64,000 nt of DNA from Mycobacterium sp. ITM-2016-00317 (GCF_002968295.1 NZ_CP134399.1:2046001-2110000); one strand, 5' to 3'; positions 34,569 to 44,745 are shown, counted from the stretch's first letter. Notes: generated by a model not told the origin, from the letters alone. Numbers and translations are program-made.

Positions 34569-34579
34569 TTATTCCCGGC

Positions 34580-34585
34580 TACTCT
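34580..34585 (+). promoter_or_regulatory. Probable -10 element (TACTCT) of gpsA
   Basis: TACTCT ends 6 bases before the gpsA GTG, in the 53-base gap between divergent fbiD and gpsA. Confidence 0.45.
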
Positions 34586-34591
34586 GATGCC

Positions 34592-35587
34592 GTGGTAGAG
34601 GCGGCGGTGATGGGTGCCGGGGCGTGGGGAACAGCCCTCGCGAAAGTGTTGGCCGATGCCGGCAACGAGGTCAGGTTGTGGGCGCGCCGGCCGGAGCTGG
34701 CCGAGGAGATCAACCGGACCCATCGCAATCCCGGTTACCTGGACACCGCGCTGCCCGGGTCCATCCGGGCCACCAGCGACGCCGCGGAAGCGCTCGCCGG
34801 GGCGTGCACGGTGCTGCTGGCCGTTCCGTCGCAGACCCTGCGGACCAATCTCGGGCAATGGAAGTGCCACCTTGAGCCCGACGCCTCACTGGTCAGTCTG
34901 GCCAAGGGCATCGAACTGGACACGCTGCTGCGGATGAGTCAGGTCGTCACGCAGGTGACCGGTGCGGACCCCGCCCGGGTCGCGGTGGTGACCGGGCCGA
35001 ACCTGGCCAGCGAGATCGCCGCCGAGCAACCCGCCGCCACCGTGGTGGCCTGCACCGACTCCGGCCGCGCGGTGGCACTGCAGCGTGCGCTGGCCACCGG
35101 CTACTTCCGCCCGTACACCAACTCCGACGTCATCGGCGCCGAGATCGGCGGCGCATGCAAGAACGTCATCGCGCTGGCCTGCGGGATGGCCGCAGGTGTC
35201 GGACTGGGGGAGAACACCGCCGCGGCGATCATCACCCGCGGGCTGGCCGAGATCATGCGGCTCGGAATTGCGTTGGGCGCCAAGCCCACCACGCTGGCGG
35301 GCCTGGCCGGGATCGGCGATCTCGTGGCCACCTGCAGCTCCCCGTACTCGCGGAACCGGTCCTTCGGTGAACGGCTCGGCAAAGGCGGGACCATCGAGGC
35401 CGCGCGCGAGGCGACCGGCGGCCACGTCGCCGAAGGCGTCACCTCGTGCCGGTCGGTGCTGGCGCTGGCCTCCAGCTACGACGTCGAGATGCCGTTGACC
35501 GAGGCCGTCCACCGGGTATGCCACAAGGGCCTGTCGGTCGACGAGGCGGTGGCCCTGCTGCTGGGCCGCACCACCAAACCGGAGTGA
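34592..35587 (+). CDS. gpsA: Glycerol-3-phosphate dehydrogenase [NAD(P)+]
   Basis: A 331-residue enzyme that reduces dihydroxyacetone phosphate to sn-glycerol 3-phosphate for phospholipid synthesis. The N-terminal [19 protein letters not shown] binds the nucleotide, GPNLASEIA and the catalytic lysine in [13 protein letters not shown] are present, and [17 protein letters not shown] marks the C-terminal domain. GTG 34592 starts only a few residues before the Rossmann motif. A PLP-enzyme gene follows after 6 bases, so they are probably cotranscribed. Confidence 0.94.
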   Translation: MVEAAVMGAGAWGTALAKVLADAGNEVRLWARRPELAEEINRTHRNPGYLDTALPGSIRATSDAAEALAGACTVLLAVPSQTLRTNLGQWKCHLEPDASLVSLAKGIELDTLLRMSQVVTQVTGADPARVAVVTGPNLASEIAAEQPAATVVACTDSGRAVALQRALATGYFRPYTNSDVIGAEIGGACKNVIALACGMAAGVGLGENTAAAIITRGLAEIMRLGIALGAKPTTLAGLAGIGDLVATCSSPYSRNRSFGERLGKGGTIEAAREATGGHVAEGVTSCRSVLALASSYDVEMPLTEAVHRVCHKGLSVDEAVALLLGRTTKPE

Positions 35588-35593
35588 GGGCAC

Positions 35594-36703
35594 ATGGCGG
35601 GCACCTACGGAGATTCCACCAGGAGCATCAAAGCCCTTGGGGCTGAGTCGATTCCAGGAATACCGGTGGCGCCGACGCCGATGCCGGCGGCGGCGTATCA
35701 CCTCGCCGCCGACGAGGACGAAACCCTGGACACCTACGGGCGTAAGTCCAACCCGAACTGGCGGCAGCTGGAATCCGCGCTGGCTCAGCTCGAAGGCGCC
35801 TCCGCGGCGCTGACTTTCGGCTCGGGCATGGCGGCGCTGACCGCGGTGCTGCGGACCGTCGCCGAGCCGGGGCGCACGATCGTGGTGCCCGCCGACGGCT
35901 ACTACCAGGTGCGCGCGTATGCCCGGGAGTACCTCGCCCCGCGCGGGGTCACCGTCGTGGAGGCGCGGTGCGCACAGATGTGCGACGCCGCCCGCGGAGC
36001 GGACGTGGTGCTGGCCGAGACGCCGTCGAACCCCGGCCTGGACGTGGTCGACCTGCATCGGCTGGCGATGACGTGCCGGGCGCAGCAGACCCTGCTCGTG
36101 GTGGACAACACCACCGCCACCCCGTTCGGACAGCAGCCGCTGTCGTTCGGCGCCGACCTGGTGGTGGCCAGCGCCACCAAGACGCTGGCCGGTCACCACG
36201 ACGTCCTGGCCGGTTACGTCGCGGGCAGCCACCCCGAACTGATGGACAAGATCAACCGCGAACGGCTGCTGGCCGGACCCATCCTCGGCGCGTTCGAGGC
36301 GTGGCTGGTGCTGCGCAGCCTGGGCAGCGCCGGTCTGCGGTTCGAGCGGCAGTGCCAGAACGCCGCGGCGCTGGCTCTGATGCTGCGCTCGCACCCGGCG
36401 GTGCGCTCGGTGCGCTACCCGGGCCTGCCCGAAGATCCGTCCCACGCCGTCGCGGCGGCGCAGATGCGGCGCTTCGGCGGGATCGTCTCCGTCGAACTGG
36501 CCGACGCCCGCGCGGTGCACGACCTCGTCGGCAGAAGCGAGTTGCTGGTCGCGTCGACGAGTTTCGGCGGCATCCACACCTCGGTCGACCGACGGGCCCG
36601 CTGGGGTGACCCGGTTCCGCACGGGTTCGCCCGGATCTCGCTCGGCATCGAGGACACCGACGACATCGTCGACGACGTCCGGCGGGCACTCGGGACGGCG
36701 TGA
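35594..36703 (+). CDS. Cys/Met-metabolism PLP-dependent enzyme (cystathionine gamma-lyase/synthase-like)
   Basis: A 369-residue fold-type I PLP enzyme. The PLP lysine is in VASATKTLAGHHDVLAG, the phosphate-binding loop in TFGSGMAALTAVL, the cofactor aspartate in LLVVDNTTATPFGQQPL, and the tyrosine/arginine segment in DTYGRKSNPNWRQLE. The C-terminal AGRSELLVAS-type loop reads LVGRSELLVASTSFGGIHT. Reaction specificity (synthase, lyase or methionine gamma-lyase) cannot be assigned. It sits between gpsA and ddl, a place where M. tuberculosis has no such gene. Confidence 0.85.
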   Translation: MAGTYGDSTRSIKALGAESIPGIPVAPTPMPAAAYHLAADEDETLDTYGRKSNPNWRQLESALAQLEGASAALTFGSGMAALTAVLRTVAEPGRTIVVPADGYYQVRAYAREYLAPRGVTVVEARCAQMCDAARGADVVLAETPSNPGLDVVDLHRLAMTCRAQQTLLVVDNTTATPFGQQPLSFGADLVVASATKTLAGHHDVLAGYVAGSHPELMDKINRERLLAGPILGAFEAWLVLRSLGSAGLRFERQCQNAAALALMLRSHPAVRSVRYPGLPEDPSHAVAAAQMRRFGGIVSVELADARAVHDLVGRSELLVASTSFGGIHTSVDRRARWGDPVPHGFARISLGIEDTDDIVDDVRRALGTA

Positions 36704-36717
36704 GCGCGCCGGGCCGG

Positions 36718-36723
36718 TAGCCT
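36718..36723 (+). promoter_or_regulatory. Possible -10 element (TAGCCT) of ddl
   Basis: TAGCCT ends 9 bases before the ddl GTG. A second candidate, TAGGTT, abuts the start codon and is too close to function as its -10. Confidence 0.35.
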
Positions 36724-36732
36724 CTCTAGGTT

Positions 36733-37836
36733 GTGACTGCCCGTATCCGCGTCGCCGTCGTCTACGGCGGACGTAGCTCCGAACACGCGATCTCGTGTGT
36801 TTCCGCAGGCAGCATCCTGCGCAACCTCGACCCGCAGCGGTTCGAGGTGGTCGCCGTCGGTATCACTCCCGAGGGTTCCTGGGTGCTCACCGACGGCAGG
36901 CCCGAGACCCTGGCGATCACCGACGGCGCGCTGCCCGGTGTCAGCGCCGACTCGGGCGCCGAGCTCGCCCTGGCCGCCGATCCGGGCCGGCGCGGTCAGC
37001 TGGTCTCCCTCGGGGAGGGTGCCGGGCAGCTGCTGGCGTCGGTCGACGTGGTGTTCCCGGTGCTGCACGGCCCCTATGGCGAGGACGGCACGATCCAGGG
37101 TCTGCTCGAGCTCGCCGGCGTGCCGTATGTGGGTGCGGGGGTGCTCGCCAGCGCGGCGGGCATGGACAAGGAGTTCACCAAGAAGCTGCTCACCGCTGCC
37201 GGCCTGCCGGTCGGCGACCACGTGGTGCTGCGTCCGCGGGACGCCACCGTGTCGCTGGAGGACCGGGAGCGGCTGGGTTTGCCGGTGTTCGTCAAACCGG
37301 CCCGCGGCGGCTCGTCGATCGGCGTGAGCCGCGTCACGTCGTGGGACGACCTGGACCGTGCGGTCGAACTGGCCCGGCGCCACGACCCGAAGGTCATCGT
37401 CGAAGCCGCGGTGGCGGGTCGTGAGCTGGAGTGCGGCGTGCTGGAGTTTCCCGACGGCCGGCTGGCGGCCAGCACCGTCGGGGAGATCAGGGTGGCCGGG
37501 GTGCGCGGCAGGGACGACGGCTTCTACGACTTCGAGACGAAGTACCTCGACGACGCCGCCGAGCTCGACGTGCCCGCCAAGGTCGACGACGATGTCGCCG
37601 GCGAGATCCAGGCGCTGGCGATCCGGGCGTTCCAGGCGATCGACTGCCAGGGCCTGGCCCGGGTCGACTTCTTCCTGACCGATGACGGCCCGGTCATCAA
37701 CGAGATCAACACGATGCCGGGATTCACCACGATCTCGATGTATCCGCGGATGTGGGCGACCGGCGGCGTCGACTACCCGACCCTGCTGGCGACCATGGTC
37801 GACACGGCCGTGGCCCGCGGCACCGGCCTGCGCTAA
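36733..37836 (+). CDS. ddlA: D-alanine-D-alanine ligase
   Basis: A 367-residue ATP-grasp enzyme that makes the D-Ala-D-Ala dipeptide of peptidoglycan; it is a target of cycloserine. Features: [20 protein letters not shown] at the N-terminus, [19 protein letters not shown], the ATP-binding [17 protein letters not shown], metal-binding [11 protein letters not shown] and [16 protein letters not shown]. The GTG start at 36733 is followed at once by the conserved core. Its last four bases overlap the convergent DUF3515 gene. Confidence 0.95.
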   Translation: MTARIRVAVVYGGRSSEHAISCVSAGSILRNLDPQRFEVVAVGITPEGSWVLTDGRPETLAITDGALPGVSADSGAELALAADPGRRGQLVSLGEGAGQLLASVDVVFPVLHGPYGEDGTIQGLLELAGVPYVGAGVLASAAGMDKEFTKKLLTAAGLPVGDHVVLRPRDATVSLEDRERLGLPVFVKPARGGSSIGVSRVTSWDDLDRAVELARRHDPKVIVEAAVAGRELECGVLEFPDGRLAASTVGEIRVAGVRGRDDGFYDFETKYLDDAAELDVPAKVDDDVAGEIQALAIRAFQAIDCQGLARVDFFLTDDGPVINEINTMPGFTTISMYPRMWATGGVDYPTLLATMVDTAVARGTGLR

Positions 37837-38399
37837 CGGGGCGGCGGCCCGACCGGGCCCGGCTCCGGCGCGCGTGCAGGCCAGGTGTCGGCGATCGTCT
37901 GCGAGAGCATCTGGATCGGCGTCGGACCCGAATCTGCGGGCAGCGTCAGCGCCACGTACACGGGCCGGTCCACCGCGAACCAGGTGCTCCGTGAATCCTG
38001 CACCGCCCCGGGTTCCTGGACACGGAACCACTGGACCGCATCCACCACCTGCACCGGCGCGCCGGTGACGAACTCGGCGGGCCGGTCCAGGCCGCACCGC
38101 AGGATCAGCGCCTCGCCGGGCTGCTCCCGCTGCCAGGCGGCCGTCCCGGGCGGTGCCGGGTCCACCAGCGGGGCGCGGCGGTAGTCGCCGAGCTCGTCGG
38201 GCAGGGCGTCGAGCAGGGCGGCGCACTGTGGGCTCTGGGCCGCGGGGGCGGGCAGCGCCGCGATCGCTACGGGTTGGGCCTGCGGCGTGCGCTGCATGAC
38301 CGCGATGGTCACGATCACCGCGACGACCCCGCCGACGGCGATGACGAGCGCGGCGATCAGCGCCGCCCGCGGGGGACCGTCGGTGGTCTGGCTGCTCAC
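37833..38399 (-). CDS. DUF3515 family exported or membrane-anchored protein (Rv2980-like)
   Basis: A 188-residue protein with an N-terminal membrane helix ([20 protein letters not shown]) followed by an extracytoplasmic domain. Paired cysteines occur in [16 protein letters not shown] and [13 protein letters not shown], and [27 protein letters not shown] are typical of DUF3515. Function unknown. GTG 38399 was chosen for its spacing to a -10-like box. Confidence 0.82.
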   Translation of the reverse strand: MSSQTTDGPPRAALIAALVIAVGGVVAVIVTIAVMQRTPQAQPVAIAALPAPAAQSPQCAALLDALPDELGDYRRAPLVDPAPPGTAAWQREQPGEALILRCGLDRPAEFVTGAPVQVVDAVQWFRVQEPGAVQDSRSTWFAVDRPVYVALTLPADSGPTPIQMLSQTIADTWPARAPEPGPVGPPPR

Positions 38400-38406
38400 C
38401 CGCTGA

Positions 38407-38412
38407 ACTCTA
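38407..38412 (-). promoter_or_regulatory. Probable -10 element (TAGAGT) of the DUF3515 gene
   Basis: On the minus strand TAGAGT ends 7 bases before the GTG at 38399. It overlaps the 3' end of the upstream Lrp-like gene. Confidence 0.4.
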
Positions 38413-38652
38413 GGACGGCGCCCCACCGGCGATCGGGCAGGTCAGCGTCCGGGTGATTCCCGCCACCTGCTGCACGCCGGGAACGATCGTCGACTTCAGC
38501 TCCTCCAGCGAGGACGCGCCCACCCGCACCACGACGTCGTAGGGGCCGGTCACGTATTCCGACGACAGCACCCCGCGCAGACCGGCCAGTTGGCTGGCGA
38601 TCACTTCGGCGCGGCCGACCTCGGTCTGGATCAGGACGAAAGCCTCGACCAC
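38410..38652 (-). CDS. Stand-alone Lrp/AsnC ligand-binding (RAM) domain protein
   Basis: An 80-residue protein that is only the RAM domain of Lrp/AsnC regulators: [41 protein letters not shown] and a C-terminal [17 protein letters not shown]. It has no helix-turn-helix, so it cannot bind DNA alone; such proteins may sense amino acids or pair with a full-length regulator. GTG 38652 follows a GAGAGAGGGA ribosome-binding site. It is divergent from thiL. Confidence 0.82.
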   Translation of the reverse strand: MVEAFVLIQTEVGRAEVIASQLAGLRGVLSSEYVTGPYDVVVRVGASSLEELKSTIVPGVQQVAGITRTLTCPIAGGAPS

Positions 38653-38749
38653 TGGCGAAATCCCTCTCTCTGGCTGCATAGACTCCACGCCGCAGGGCCC
38701 CAACGTACCGCAGGTGCGTCGAGCGTTCACGACGGCGAGAGGATCGGCG

Positions 38750-39712
38750 ATGGCGGACGGAGACGCCGACGACACACTGTCGGGGTTGGGCGAATTCGCC
38801 GTGATCGAGCGCCTGGTCGCCGGTCGCCGCCAGCCCGGCTTCGTCACCGTGGGCCCCGGCGACGACGCGGCGGTGGTCGCGGCGCCCGACGGCCGCACCG
38901 TGGTGTGCACCGACATGTTGGTCCAGGACCGGCATTTCCGGCTGGACTGGTCCACGCCCCACGACATCGGACGAAAAGCCATCGCGCAGAACGCCGCCGA
39001 CATCGAGGCGATGGGCGGCCGGTCCACGGCGTTCGTCGTCGGCTTCGGCGCGCCCGGCGGCACCCGCACCGCGAGCGCGGTGGAACTGTCCGACGGGATG
39101 TGGCACGAGGCACAGTCGATCGGCGCGGGCATCGTCGGCGGAGACATGGTCGCGGCCCCCCAGTGGGTGATCTCGGTGGCGGCGCTGGGCGACCTCGAGG
39201 GCCGGGACCCGGTGCGCCGCGACGGTGCCGGACCCGGCGACACTGTGGCGGTGATCGGCGAGCTCGGCCGTTCGCAGGCCGGATACACGCTGTGGCGCAG
39301 CGGAATCGAGAGACATCCGGCGCTGCGCCGGCGCCATCTGGTGCCCGAGCCGCCCTACGGGCAGGGCCGGATCGCGGCCCGGGCCGGGGCGACCGCGATG
39401 ACCGACGTCTCGGACGGGCTGCTCGCCGACCTCGGGCACATCGCGACCGCGTCGAACGTGCGCATCGACCTGGCCGTCGACGGGCTGCGTGCCGACCTCG
39501 CCGCGCTGGCCGAGGCGGCGGCCGACACCGGCGCCGACGCGCTGCAGTGGGTGCTCGGTGGCGGCGAGGATCACGCGCTGGTGGCGACGTTCCCGGCCGG
39601 GCCGCCGCCGGGCTGGCGCGTCCTGGGCACGGTCTCGGCGTCGGACGGTGCGCCCGGCGTGACCGTCGACGGGACACCGTGGCGCGGAGAGCGGGGCTGG
39701 CAGTCGTTCTGA
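38750..39712 (+). CDS. thiL: Thiamine-monophosphate kinase
   Basis: A 320-residue ThiL that phosphorylates thiamine monophosphate to the active cofactor. The PurM-like fold shows [25 protein letters not shown], the glycine-rich [17 protein letters not shown] and [14 protein letters not shown]. The C-terminal half carries [14 protein letters not shown] and [15 protein letters not shown] 38750 (MADGDADD) is preferred to a start 12 codons upstream because the core begins soon after. ung follows after 26 bases. Confidence 0.92.
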   Translation: MADGDADDTLSGLGEFAVIERLVAGRRQPGFVTVGPGDDAAVVAAPDGRTVVCTDMLVQDRHFRLDWSTPHDIGRKAIAQNAADIEAMGGRSTAFVVGFGAPGGTRTASAVELSDGMWHEAQSIGAGIVGGDMVAAPQWVISVAALGDLEGRDPVRRDGAGPGDTVAVIGELGRSQAGYTLWRSGIERHPALRRRHLVPEPPYGQGRIAARAGATAMTDVSDGLLADLGHIATASNVRIDLAVDGLRADLAALAEAAADTGADALQWVLGGGEDHALVATFPAGPPPGWRVLGTVSASDGAPGVTVDGTPWRGERGWQSF

Positions 39713-39724
39713 TCCGGCGACCGC

Positions 39725-39730
39725 TAAGTT
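39725..39730 (+). promoter_or_regulatory. Probable -10 element (TAAGTT) of ung
   Basis: TAAGTT ends 8 bases before the ung GTG in the short gap after thiL. Confidence 0.4.
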
Positions 39731-39738
39731 GGCCTCTC

Positions 39739-40416
39739 GTGACTGGACGTCCGCTACGGGAATTGATCGACGACGGCTGGGCCGAGGCACTGGCCCCGGT
39801 GGAACCCCAGGTGGCGCAGATGGGGGAGTTCCTGCGCGCGGAACTGGCTGCCGGGCACCGTTATCTGCCCGCCGGGGAGAACGTGCTGCGCGCGTTCACC
39901 TTCCCGCTGGACAAGGTCAGGGTGCTGATCGTCGGGCAGGATCCGTACCCGACACCCGGTCACGCCGTCGGGTTGAGCTTCTCGGTCGCGCCCGACGTGC
40001 GCCCGCTGCCACGCAGCCTGGACAACATCTTCAAGGAGTACGAGGCCGATCTCGGGCATCCGAAGCCCGGGTGCGGCGACCTGACGCCGTGGTGCGAGCA
40101 GGGCGTGATGCTGCTCAACAGGGTGCTGACCGTGCGGCCGGGCACGCCGGCGTCACATCGGGGCAGGGGCTGGGAAGCGGTCACCGAGTGCGCGATCCGC
40201 GCGCTGGTGGCCCGCGACCGGCCGCTGGTGGCCGTGTTGTGGGGCCGGGACGCGTCGACGCTGCGGCCGATGCTGGGCGACACCGCGGTCATCGAATCCC
40301 CGCATCCGTCGCCGCTGTCGGCGTCGCGCGGGTTCTTCGGGTCGAAGCCGTTCAGCCGCGCCAACGATCTGCTCACGCAGATGGGCGCCGAGCCGATCGA
40401 CTGGCGCCTGCCCTGA
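39739..40416 (+). CDS. ung: Uracil-DNA glycosylase, family 1
   Basis: A 225-residue repair enzyme that removes uracil from DNA. The water-activating loop [16 protein letters not shown], the LLNRVLTV uracil-specificity strand, WGRDAS and the DNA-intercalating loop [18 protein letters not shown] are all present. GTG 39739 precedes the conserved start; the frame is open far upstream inside thiL without meaning. It converges with rpmB. Confidence 0.95.
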   Translation: MTGRPLRELIDDGWAEALAPVEPQVAQMGEFLRAELAAGHRYLPAGENVLRAFTFPLDKVRVLIVGQDPYPTPGHAVGLSFSVAPDVRPLPRSLDNIFKEYEADLGHPKPGCGDLTPWCEQGVMLLNRVLTVRPGTPASHRGRGWEAVTECAIRALVARDRPLVAVLWGRDASTLRPMLGDTAVIESPHPSPLSASRGFFGSKPFSRANDLLTQMGAEPIDWRLP

Positions 40417-40427
40417 AAAGGGAACTG

Positions 40428-40622
40428 CTAGCCGCGAGCGACCTTGCCGGCCTTCAGGCACGACGTGCACACGTTGACCCGGTGCTTGTTGCCGCCCGGG
40501 CCCGACACGGCGCGCACGGACTGGATGTTCGGATTCCAGCGACGGCTGGTCCGGCGATGGGAGTGCGACACCGACTTGCCGAAGCCGGGGCCCTTCCCGC
40601 AGATCTCGCACACGGCAGCCAT
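40428..40622 (-). CDS. rpmB: 50S ribosomal protein L28, zinc-binding form
   Basis: A 64-residue L28: [20 protein letters not shown], then [12 protein letters not shown] and [15 protein letters not shown]. The two CxxC pairs mark the zinc-containing (C+) form; mycobacteria also carry zinc-free paralogues used under zinc starvation. A GAGGAG-like site lies before the ATG. It is divergent from the DAK gene. Confidence 0.95.
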   Translation of the reverse strand: MAAVCEICGKGPGFGKSVSHSHRRTSRRWNPNIQSVRAVSGPGGNKHRVNVCTSCLKAGKVARG

Positions 40623-40803
40623 GTTGAAACTCCTCGAATCGGTACTCAGGGTCTTGGGTCGGGGTCCCTCGCGGCCACCTCAGCGGCGGCGCGACCCGAC
40701 AACCCGATCAGAATACCGGCCGTCGCGAGGATCACCAAAACCCGGGACCCGCGGCGTCCACAGCGCCCGTCCGGCACACTACGGTGCTGTCCCCGGCACT
40801 GGT

Positions 40804-40809
40804 TAGGCT
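40804..40809 (+). promoter_or_regulatory. Possible -10 element (TAGGCT) for the DAK-recG operon
   Basis: TAGGCT lies 33 bases before the ATG at 40843, which unlike many genes here has a good ribosome-binding site (GGAGG at 40833-40837). A leadered transcript for the DAK protein, recG and the HNH gene is likely. Confidence 0.4.
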
Positions 40810-40842
40810 GACGCGGACGTCGGAAGCAGTGTGGAGGTGGGG

Positions 40843-42483
40843 ATGTCGGTTCGGCGCCTCGATGCGTCCGCGCTGCGGCGCTGGGCCCACGCTGCTGTCA
40901 CGGACCTGATCGCCCACACCGAGGAGATCAACCGGCTCAACGTCTTCCCGGTCGCCGATGCCGACACCGGTACGAACATGCTGTTCACGATGCGCGCCGC
41001 CTGGGCGCAGGCCGATGCCTGCGACGCCGCGGCCGACGTCACCGAGGTCGCGGCGGCACTGGCCGCAGGCGCGCTGCGCGGTGCGCGCGGCAACTCCGGG
41101 GTCATCCTGTCGCAGATCCTGCGGGCCGTCGCCGAGGTCACCGCGGCCGCCGCCGAGGACCGCGACGGTGTGCTGGCCGACATCAGCGCCCCGCTGCTGA
41201 GCACGTCGCTGCGGCACGCCCTGACCCTGGTCGTCACCTCGATGGGCGAAGCGGTGCCGGGCACCATCGTCACGGTGCTGCACGACGCCGCCGAGGCCGC
41301 CGAGGAGGCGGTCTCGGCGCACGGCGAGCTCGCCACGGTCGTCGGCGCGTGCGCGCAGGCCGCCGGCGCCGCGCTGGACCGCACCCCCACCCAACTCGAC
41401 GTGCTGGCCCAGGCCGGAGTGGTCGATGCCGGCGGCCGCGGCCTGGTGGTGCTGCTCGACGCACTGTGCGCCACGCTGACCGGGCAGGCGCCGCCCCGCC
41501 CGGTGTACCGACCCTCGCCGAAGGCCGCCCCGGCGGCGCCGGCCGCGCACCCCGGCCCCGGCTTCGAGGTGATGTACCTGCTCGGCGACTGTGCGCCGGA
41601 GAACATCGAGCGACTGCGCACCCGGCTCGACGAGCTGGGCGACTCGATCGCGATCGCGGCCTCGGGCTTCGGGGAGGGCCCGGGGCACTACTCGGTGCAC
41701 GTGCACGCCGACGACGCGGGCGCTGCCGTCGAGGCCGGCCTGGCACTGGGCACCGTGAGCCAGATCCAGATCACCTCGCTGAGCGGGGGTGCCGACCGGC
41801 CCGCCGCCGGGAGCTGGAGCAGGCAGCGCGCGGTGCTGGCGGTCGTCGACGGCGACGGCGCCGCGAACCTGTTCACCGGCGAGGGCGCCGAGGTGCTGCG
41901 CCCTCAGCCGGGCGTGCCGGTCAGCGCCCAGCAGCTGGTGCACGCGCTGGTGCACAGCGGTGCCGCCCAGGTGATGGTGCTGCCCAACGGCTACGTCGCC
42001 GCCGAGGAGATCGTCGCCGGCTGCGCGGCGGCCTCCGACTGGGGGATCGTCATGGTGCCGGTGCCGAGCGGGTCGATGGTGCAGGGCCTGGCCGCGCTGG
42101 CCGTCCACGATCCCGACCGCCGGCTGATCGACGACGGTTACACGATGGCCCGGGCGGCCGCGGGCGCCCGGTACGGCTCGGTGCGGCTCGCCACCGAGGA
42201 GGCGCTGACCTGGGCCGGCACCTGCAAGCCCGGCGACGGCCTCGGCATCTCCGGCGACGAGGTCGTCCTCGTCGCCGAAGACGTCACCGCGGCCGGGGCC
42301 GGACTGATCGACCTGCTGCTGGCCGCCGGCGGTGAGCTGGTGACCGTGCTGACCGGTGACGGGGTGGGCCCTGAGATCGCCGACGCGCTGACCGAGCACG
42401 TGCACCGCAGTCACCCGGGCACCGACATGGTCACCTTCCACACCGGCCACCGCGCCGACGCGCTGATCATCGGGGTCGAGTAG
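40843..42483 (+). CDS. DAK2-domain protein, YloV/FakA-like
   Basis: A 546-residue protein. The N-terminal DhaL/DAK2 domain binds ATP through NVFPVADADTGTNMLFT, GALRGARGNSGVILSQI and DRTPTQLDVLAQAGVVDAGG. The C-terminal part is the DegV-partner region (YLLGDCAPENIERLRTRLDE, GKLVTVLTGD-like end GGELVTVLTGDGVGPE). This matches the YloV family; FakA members phosphorylate fatty acids bound to FakB. Here it is one gene, whereas M. tuberculosis has two adjacent pieces (Rv2975c/Rv2974c). It directly abuts recG (TAG then ATG), a pairing seen in many Gram-positives. Confidence 0.87.
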   Translation: MSVRRLDASALRRWAHAAVTDLIAHTEEINRLNVFPVADADTGTNMLFTMRAAWAQADACDAAADVTEVAAALAAGALRGARGNSGVILSQILRAVAEVTAAAAEDRDGVLADISAPLLSTSLRHALTLVVTSMGEAVPGTIVTVLHDAAEAAEEAVSAHGELATVVGACAQAAGAALDRTPTQLDVLAQAGVVDAGGRGLVVLLDALCATLTGQAPPRPVYRPSPKAAPAAPAAHPGPGFEVMYLLGDCAPENIERLRTRLDELGDSIAIAASGFGEGPGHYSVHVHADDAGAAVEAGLALGTVSQIQITSLSGGADRPAAGSWSRQRAVLAVVDGDGAANLFTGEGAEVLRPQPGVPVSAQQLVHALVHSGAAQVMVLPNGYVAAEEIVAGCAAASDWGIVMVPVPSGSMVQGLAALAVHDPDRRLIDDGYTMARAAAGARYGSVRLATEEALTWAGTCKPGDGLGISGDEVVLVAEDVTAAGAGLIDLLLAAGGELVTVLTGDGVGPEIADALTEHVHRSHPGTDMVTFHTGHRADALIIGVE

Positions 42484-44745
42484 ATGGCCCGACTCGACGA
42501 CCGCCTGGACTTCGTGCTCGGCAAGAAGGCCGCCGACCCGCTCGAGGAGCACCTCGGGCTGCGCACCGTCAACGATCTGCTGCGCTACTTCCCCCGCAAA
42601 TACAGCGACGCGATGACTGTTCGCGGGGAAGGGGAGGAACTCGACCTCGAGGAGGGTGAGCACGTCACGTTCGTCGACGTGATCGAGAAGGTGGAGATCA
42701 AGCGTGCCCAGCGGCAGCCGTCGCGGGAGTTCATGGTCATCACGCTGCGCGACCGGCGGCCCAAGGTCACCGCGACCTTCTTCAACCCCAAGTACCTGAA
42801 GAAGACGCTCGTCGAAGGCACGAAGGTGATGCTCTCGGGCGAGGTCGGCTATTTCCGCCGGACCATGCAGCTGACGCACCCGGCGTTCATGGTGCTGGAC
42901 TCGGAATCCGGCAGGACCGTCGGCACCAAGTCACTGACCTCCATCGCGTCCGCCAGCGCCGCCACCGGCGACGACCTGCTGGCCGAGTTCGAGAAGGACT
43001 TCTTCCCGATCTACGGCGCCACCGCCAAAGTGCAGACCTGGGACATCTACGCATGTGTGCGCCAGATGCTGGCGGTGCTGGACCCGGTGCCCGAGACGCT
43101 GCCGGAATGGTTTGTGCGCGAACACGATCTGATGGGCGAGGACGAGGCGCTGCGCGCGGTGCACCTCAGCGAGAACGCCGAGGAACGCGCGCGGGCGATC
43201 GAGCGCCTGACCTTCGACGAGGCGGTCGGGCTGCAGTGGGGGCTGGTGGTGCGCCGTCACGGTGAGCTGAGCGCCTCGGGGCCGCCGGGCCGGCGCCGCG
43301 CCGACGGGCTGATGGCCGCCATGACAGGCCGGTTGCCGTTCGAGCTCACCGCCGGGCAGCAGGACGTGTTGGAGGTGATCTCGGCCGAACTGGAGGCGAC
43401 CCGGCCGATGAACCGGATGCTGCAGGGCGAGGTCGGTTCCGGCAAGACGGTGGTGTCGCTGCTGGCGATGCTGCAGATGATCGACGCCGGCTACCAGTGC
43501 GCGCTGCTGGCGCCGACGGAAGTGCTTGCCGCACAGCATGCTTTGTCGATGCGGACGATGCTCGGCCCGCTGGCCGGTGCGGGGGAGCTGGGCGCGGCCG
43601 ACAACGCGACCCGGGTGGCGCTGCTGACGGGATCGATGAGCGCGGCGCAGAAACGGGACGCCCGCAGGGAGGTCGCGTCGGGCGAGGCGGGCATCGTGAT
43701 CGGCACGCATGCGCTGCTGCAGGACGCCGTGGAGTTCGACAACCTCGGCATGGTCGTCGTCGACGAGCAGCACCGCTTCGGCGTGGAGCAGCGAGACCGG
43801 TTGCGCGCCAAGTCCCGTGCGGGAATCACCCCGCACCTGCTGGTGATGACCGCGACCCCGATTCCGCGGACGGTGGCGCTGACCTACTACGGCGACCTGG
43901 AGACCTCCACGCTGCGGGAACTTCCACGCGGCCGCCAGCCGATCACCACCAACACGATCTTCCAGACCGAGAAGCCGGCCTGGCTGGACCGCGCGTGGAC
44001 CCGGATCACCGAGGAGGTGGCCGCCGGCAGGCAGGCTTACGTGGTCGCGTCGCGCATCGACGAGGACGACAAACCCGCCGACGACGACAAGAAGGGCGCC
44101 AAGGCCAAGAAGGCCAAGAAGGACACCGGCGAGACGGGACCGCCGCCGGTCACCGTGGTGGAGATGCTGGAACGGCTGCAGCGCGGACCGCTTGCCGGTC
44201 TGCGACTGGGCCTGATGCACGGGCGGCTGTCGGGCGAGGAGAAGGACGCGGTGATGACCGCGTTCCGGCGCGGCGAGATCGACGTGCTGGTGTGCACGAC
44301 GGTGATCGAGGTCGGCGTCGACGTGCCGAACGCCACGGTGATGGTGGTGATGGACGCCGACCGGTTCGGCATCAGCCAGCTGCACCAGTTGCGCGGCCGG
44401 ATCGGCCGCGGCGCGCACCCCAGCCTGTGCCTGCTGGTCACCCGGCTGCCCCCGCACTCCAAAGCCGGCCAGCGGCTGACGGCGGTGGCGGGCACCCTCG
44501 ACGGGTTCGAGCTGGCGGACCTGGATCTGCGGGAGCGCAGCGAGGGCGACGTGCTGGGCTACTACCAGTCCGGCAGGCCCATCACGCTGAAGTTCCTGTC
44601 GCTGGCCGAGCACCTCGAGATCATCCTGGCGGCCAGGGAACTGTGCGAGACCGTCTACGGGTCCGATCCGGCCGACCGCGGCATGGCGACGCTGTCGGCG
44701 CCGTTCACCGACACCGACCGGGTGCAGTTCCTGGACATGTCGTGA
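42484..44745 (+). CDS. recG: ATP-dependent DNA helicase RecG
   Basis: A 753-residue branch-migration helicase that rescues stalled forks. The N-terminal wedge/OB domain includes RYFPRKYSDAMTVRG. The motor has Walker A GEVGSGKTVVSLLAML, VVDEQHRFGVEQRDRL, MTATPIPRTVALTYYGDLE and the Q/R-rich motif QLRGRIGRGAHPSLCLL. A lysine-rich insert near residue 530-548 (DDKKGAKAKKAKKDTG) is a mycobacterial feature. The last bases overlap the start of the HNH gene (GTGA), so the damaged HNH gene was part of this operon. Confidence 0.95.
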   Translation: MARLDDRLDFVLGKKAADPLEEHLGLRTVNDLLRYFPRKYSDAMTVRGEGEELDLEEGEHVTFVDVIEKVEIKRAQRQPSREFMVITLRDRRPKVTATFFNPKYLKKTLVEGTKVMLSGEVGYFRRTMQLTHPAFMVLDSESGRTVGTKSLTSIASASAATGDDLLAEFEKDFFPIYGATAKVQTWDIYACVRQMLAVLDPVPETLPEWFVREHDLMGEDEALRAVHLSENAEERARAIERLTFDEAVGLQWGLVVRRHGELSASGPPGRRRADGLMAAMTGRLPFELTAGQQDVLEVISAELEATRPMNRMLQGEVGSGKTVVSLLAMLQMIDAGYQCALLAPTEVLAAQHALSMRTMLGPLAGAGELGAADNATRVALLTGSMSAAQKRDARREVASGEAGIVIGTHALLQDAVEFDNLGMVVVDEQHRFGVEQRDRLRAKSRAGITPHLLVMTATPIPRTVALTYYGDLETSTLRELPRGRQPITTNTIFQTEKPAWLDRAWTRITEEVAAGRQAYVVASRIDEDDKPADDDKKGAKAKKAKKDTGETGPPPVTVVEMLERLQRGPLAGLRLGLMHGRLSGEEKDAVMTAFRRGEIDVLVCTTVIEVGVDVPNATVMVVMDADRFGISQLHQLRGRIGRGAHPSLCLLVTRLPPHSKAGQRLTAVAGTLDGFELADLDLRERSEGDVLGYYQSGRPITLKFLSLAEHLEIILAARELCETVYGSDPADRGMATLSAPFTDTDRVQFLDMS

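Noticed and set aside
36727..36732. TAGGTT as the -10 box of ddl
   Set aside because: It directly abuts the GTG start, leaving no room for a transcription start before the start codon; TAGCCT at 36718 is better spaced.
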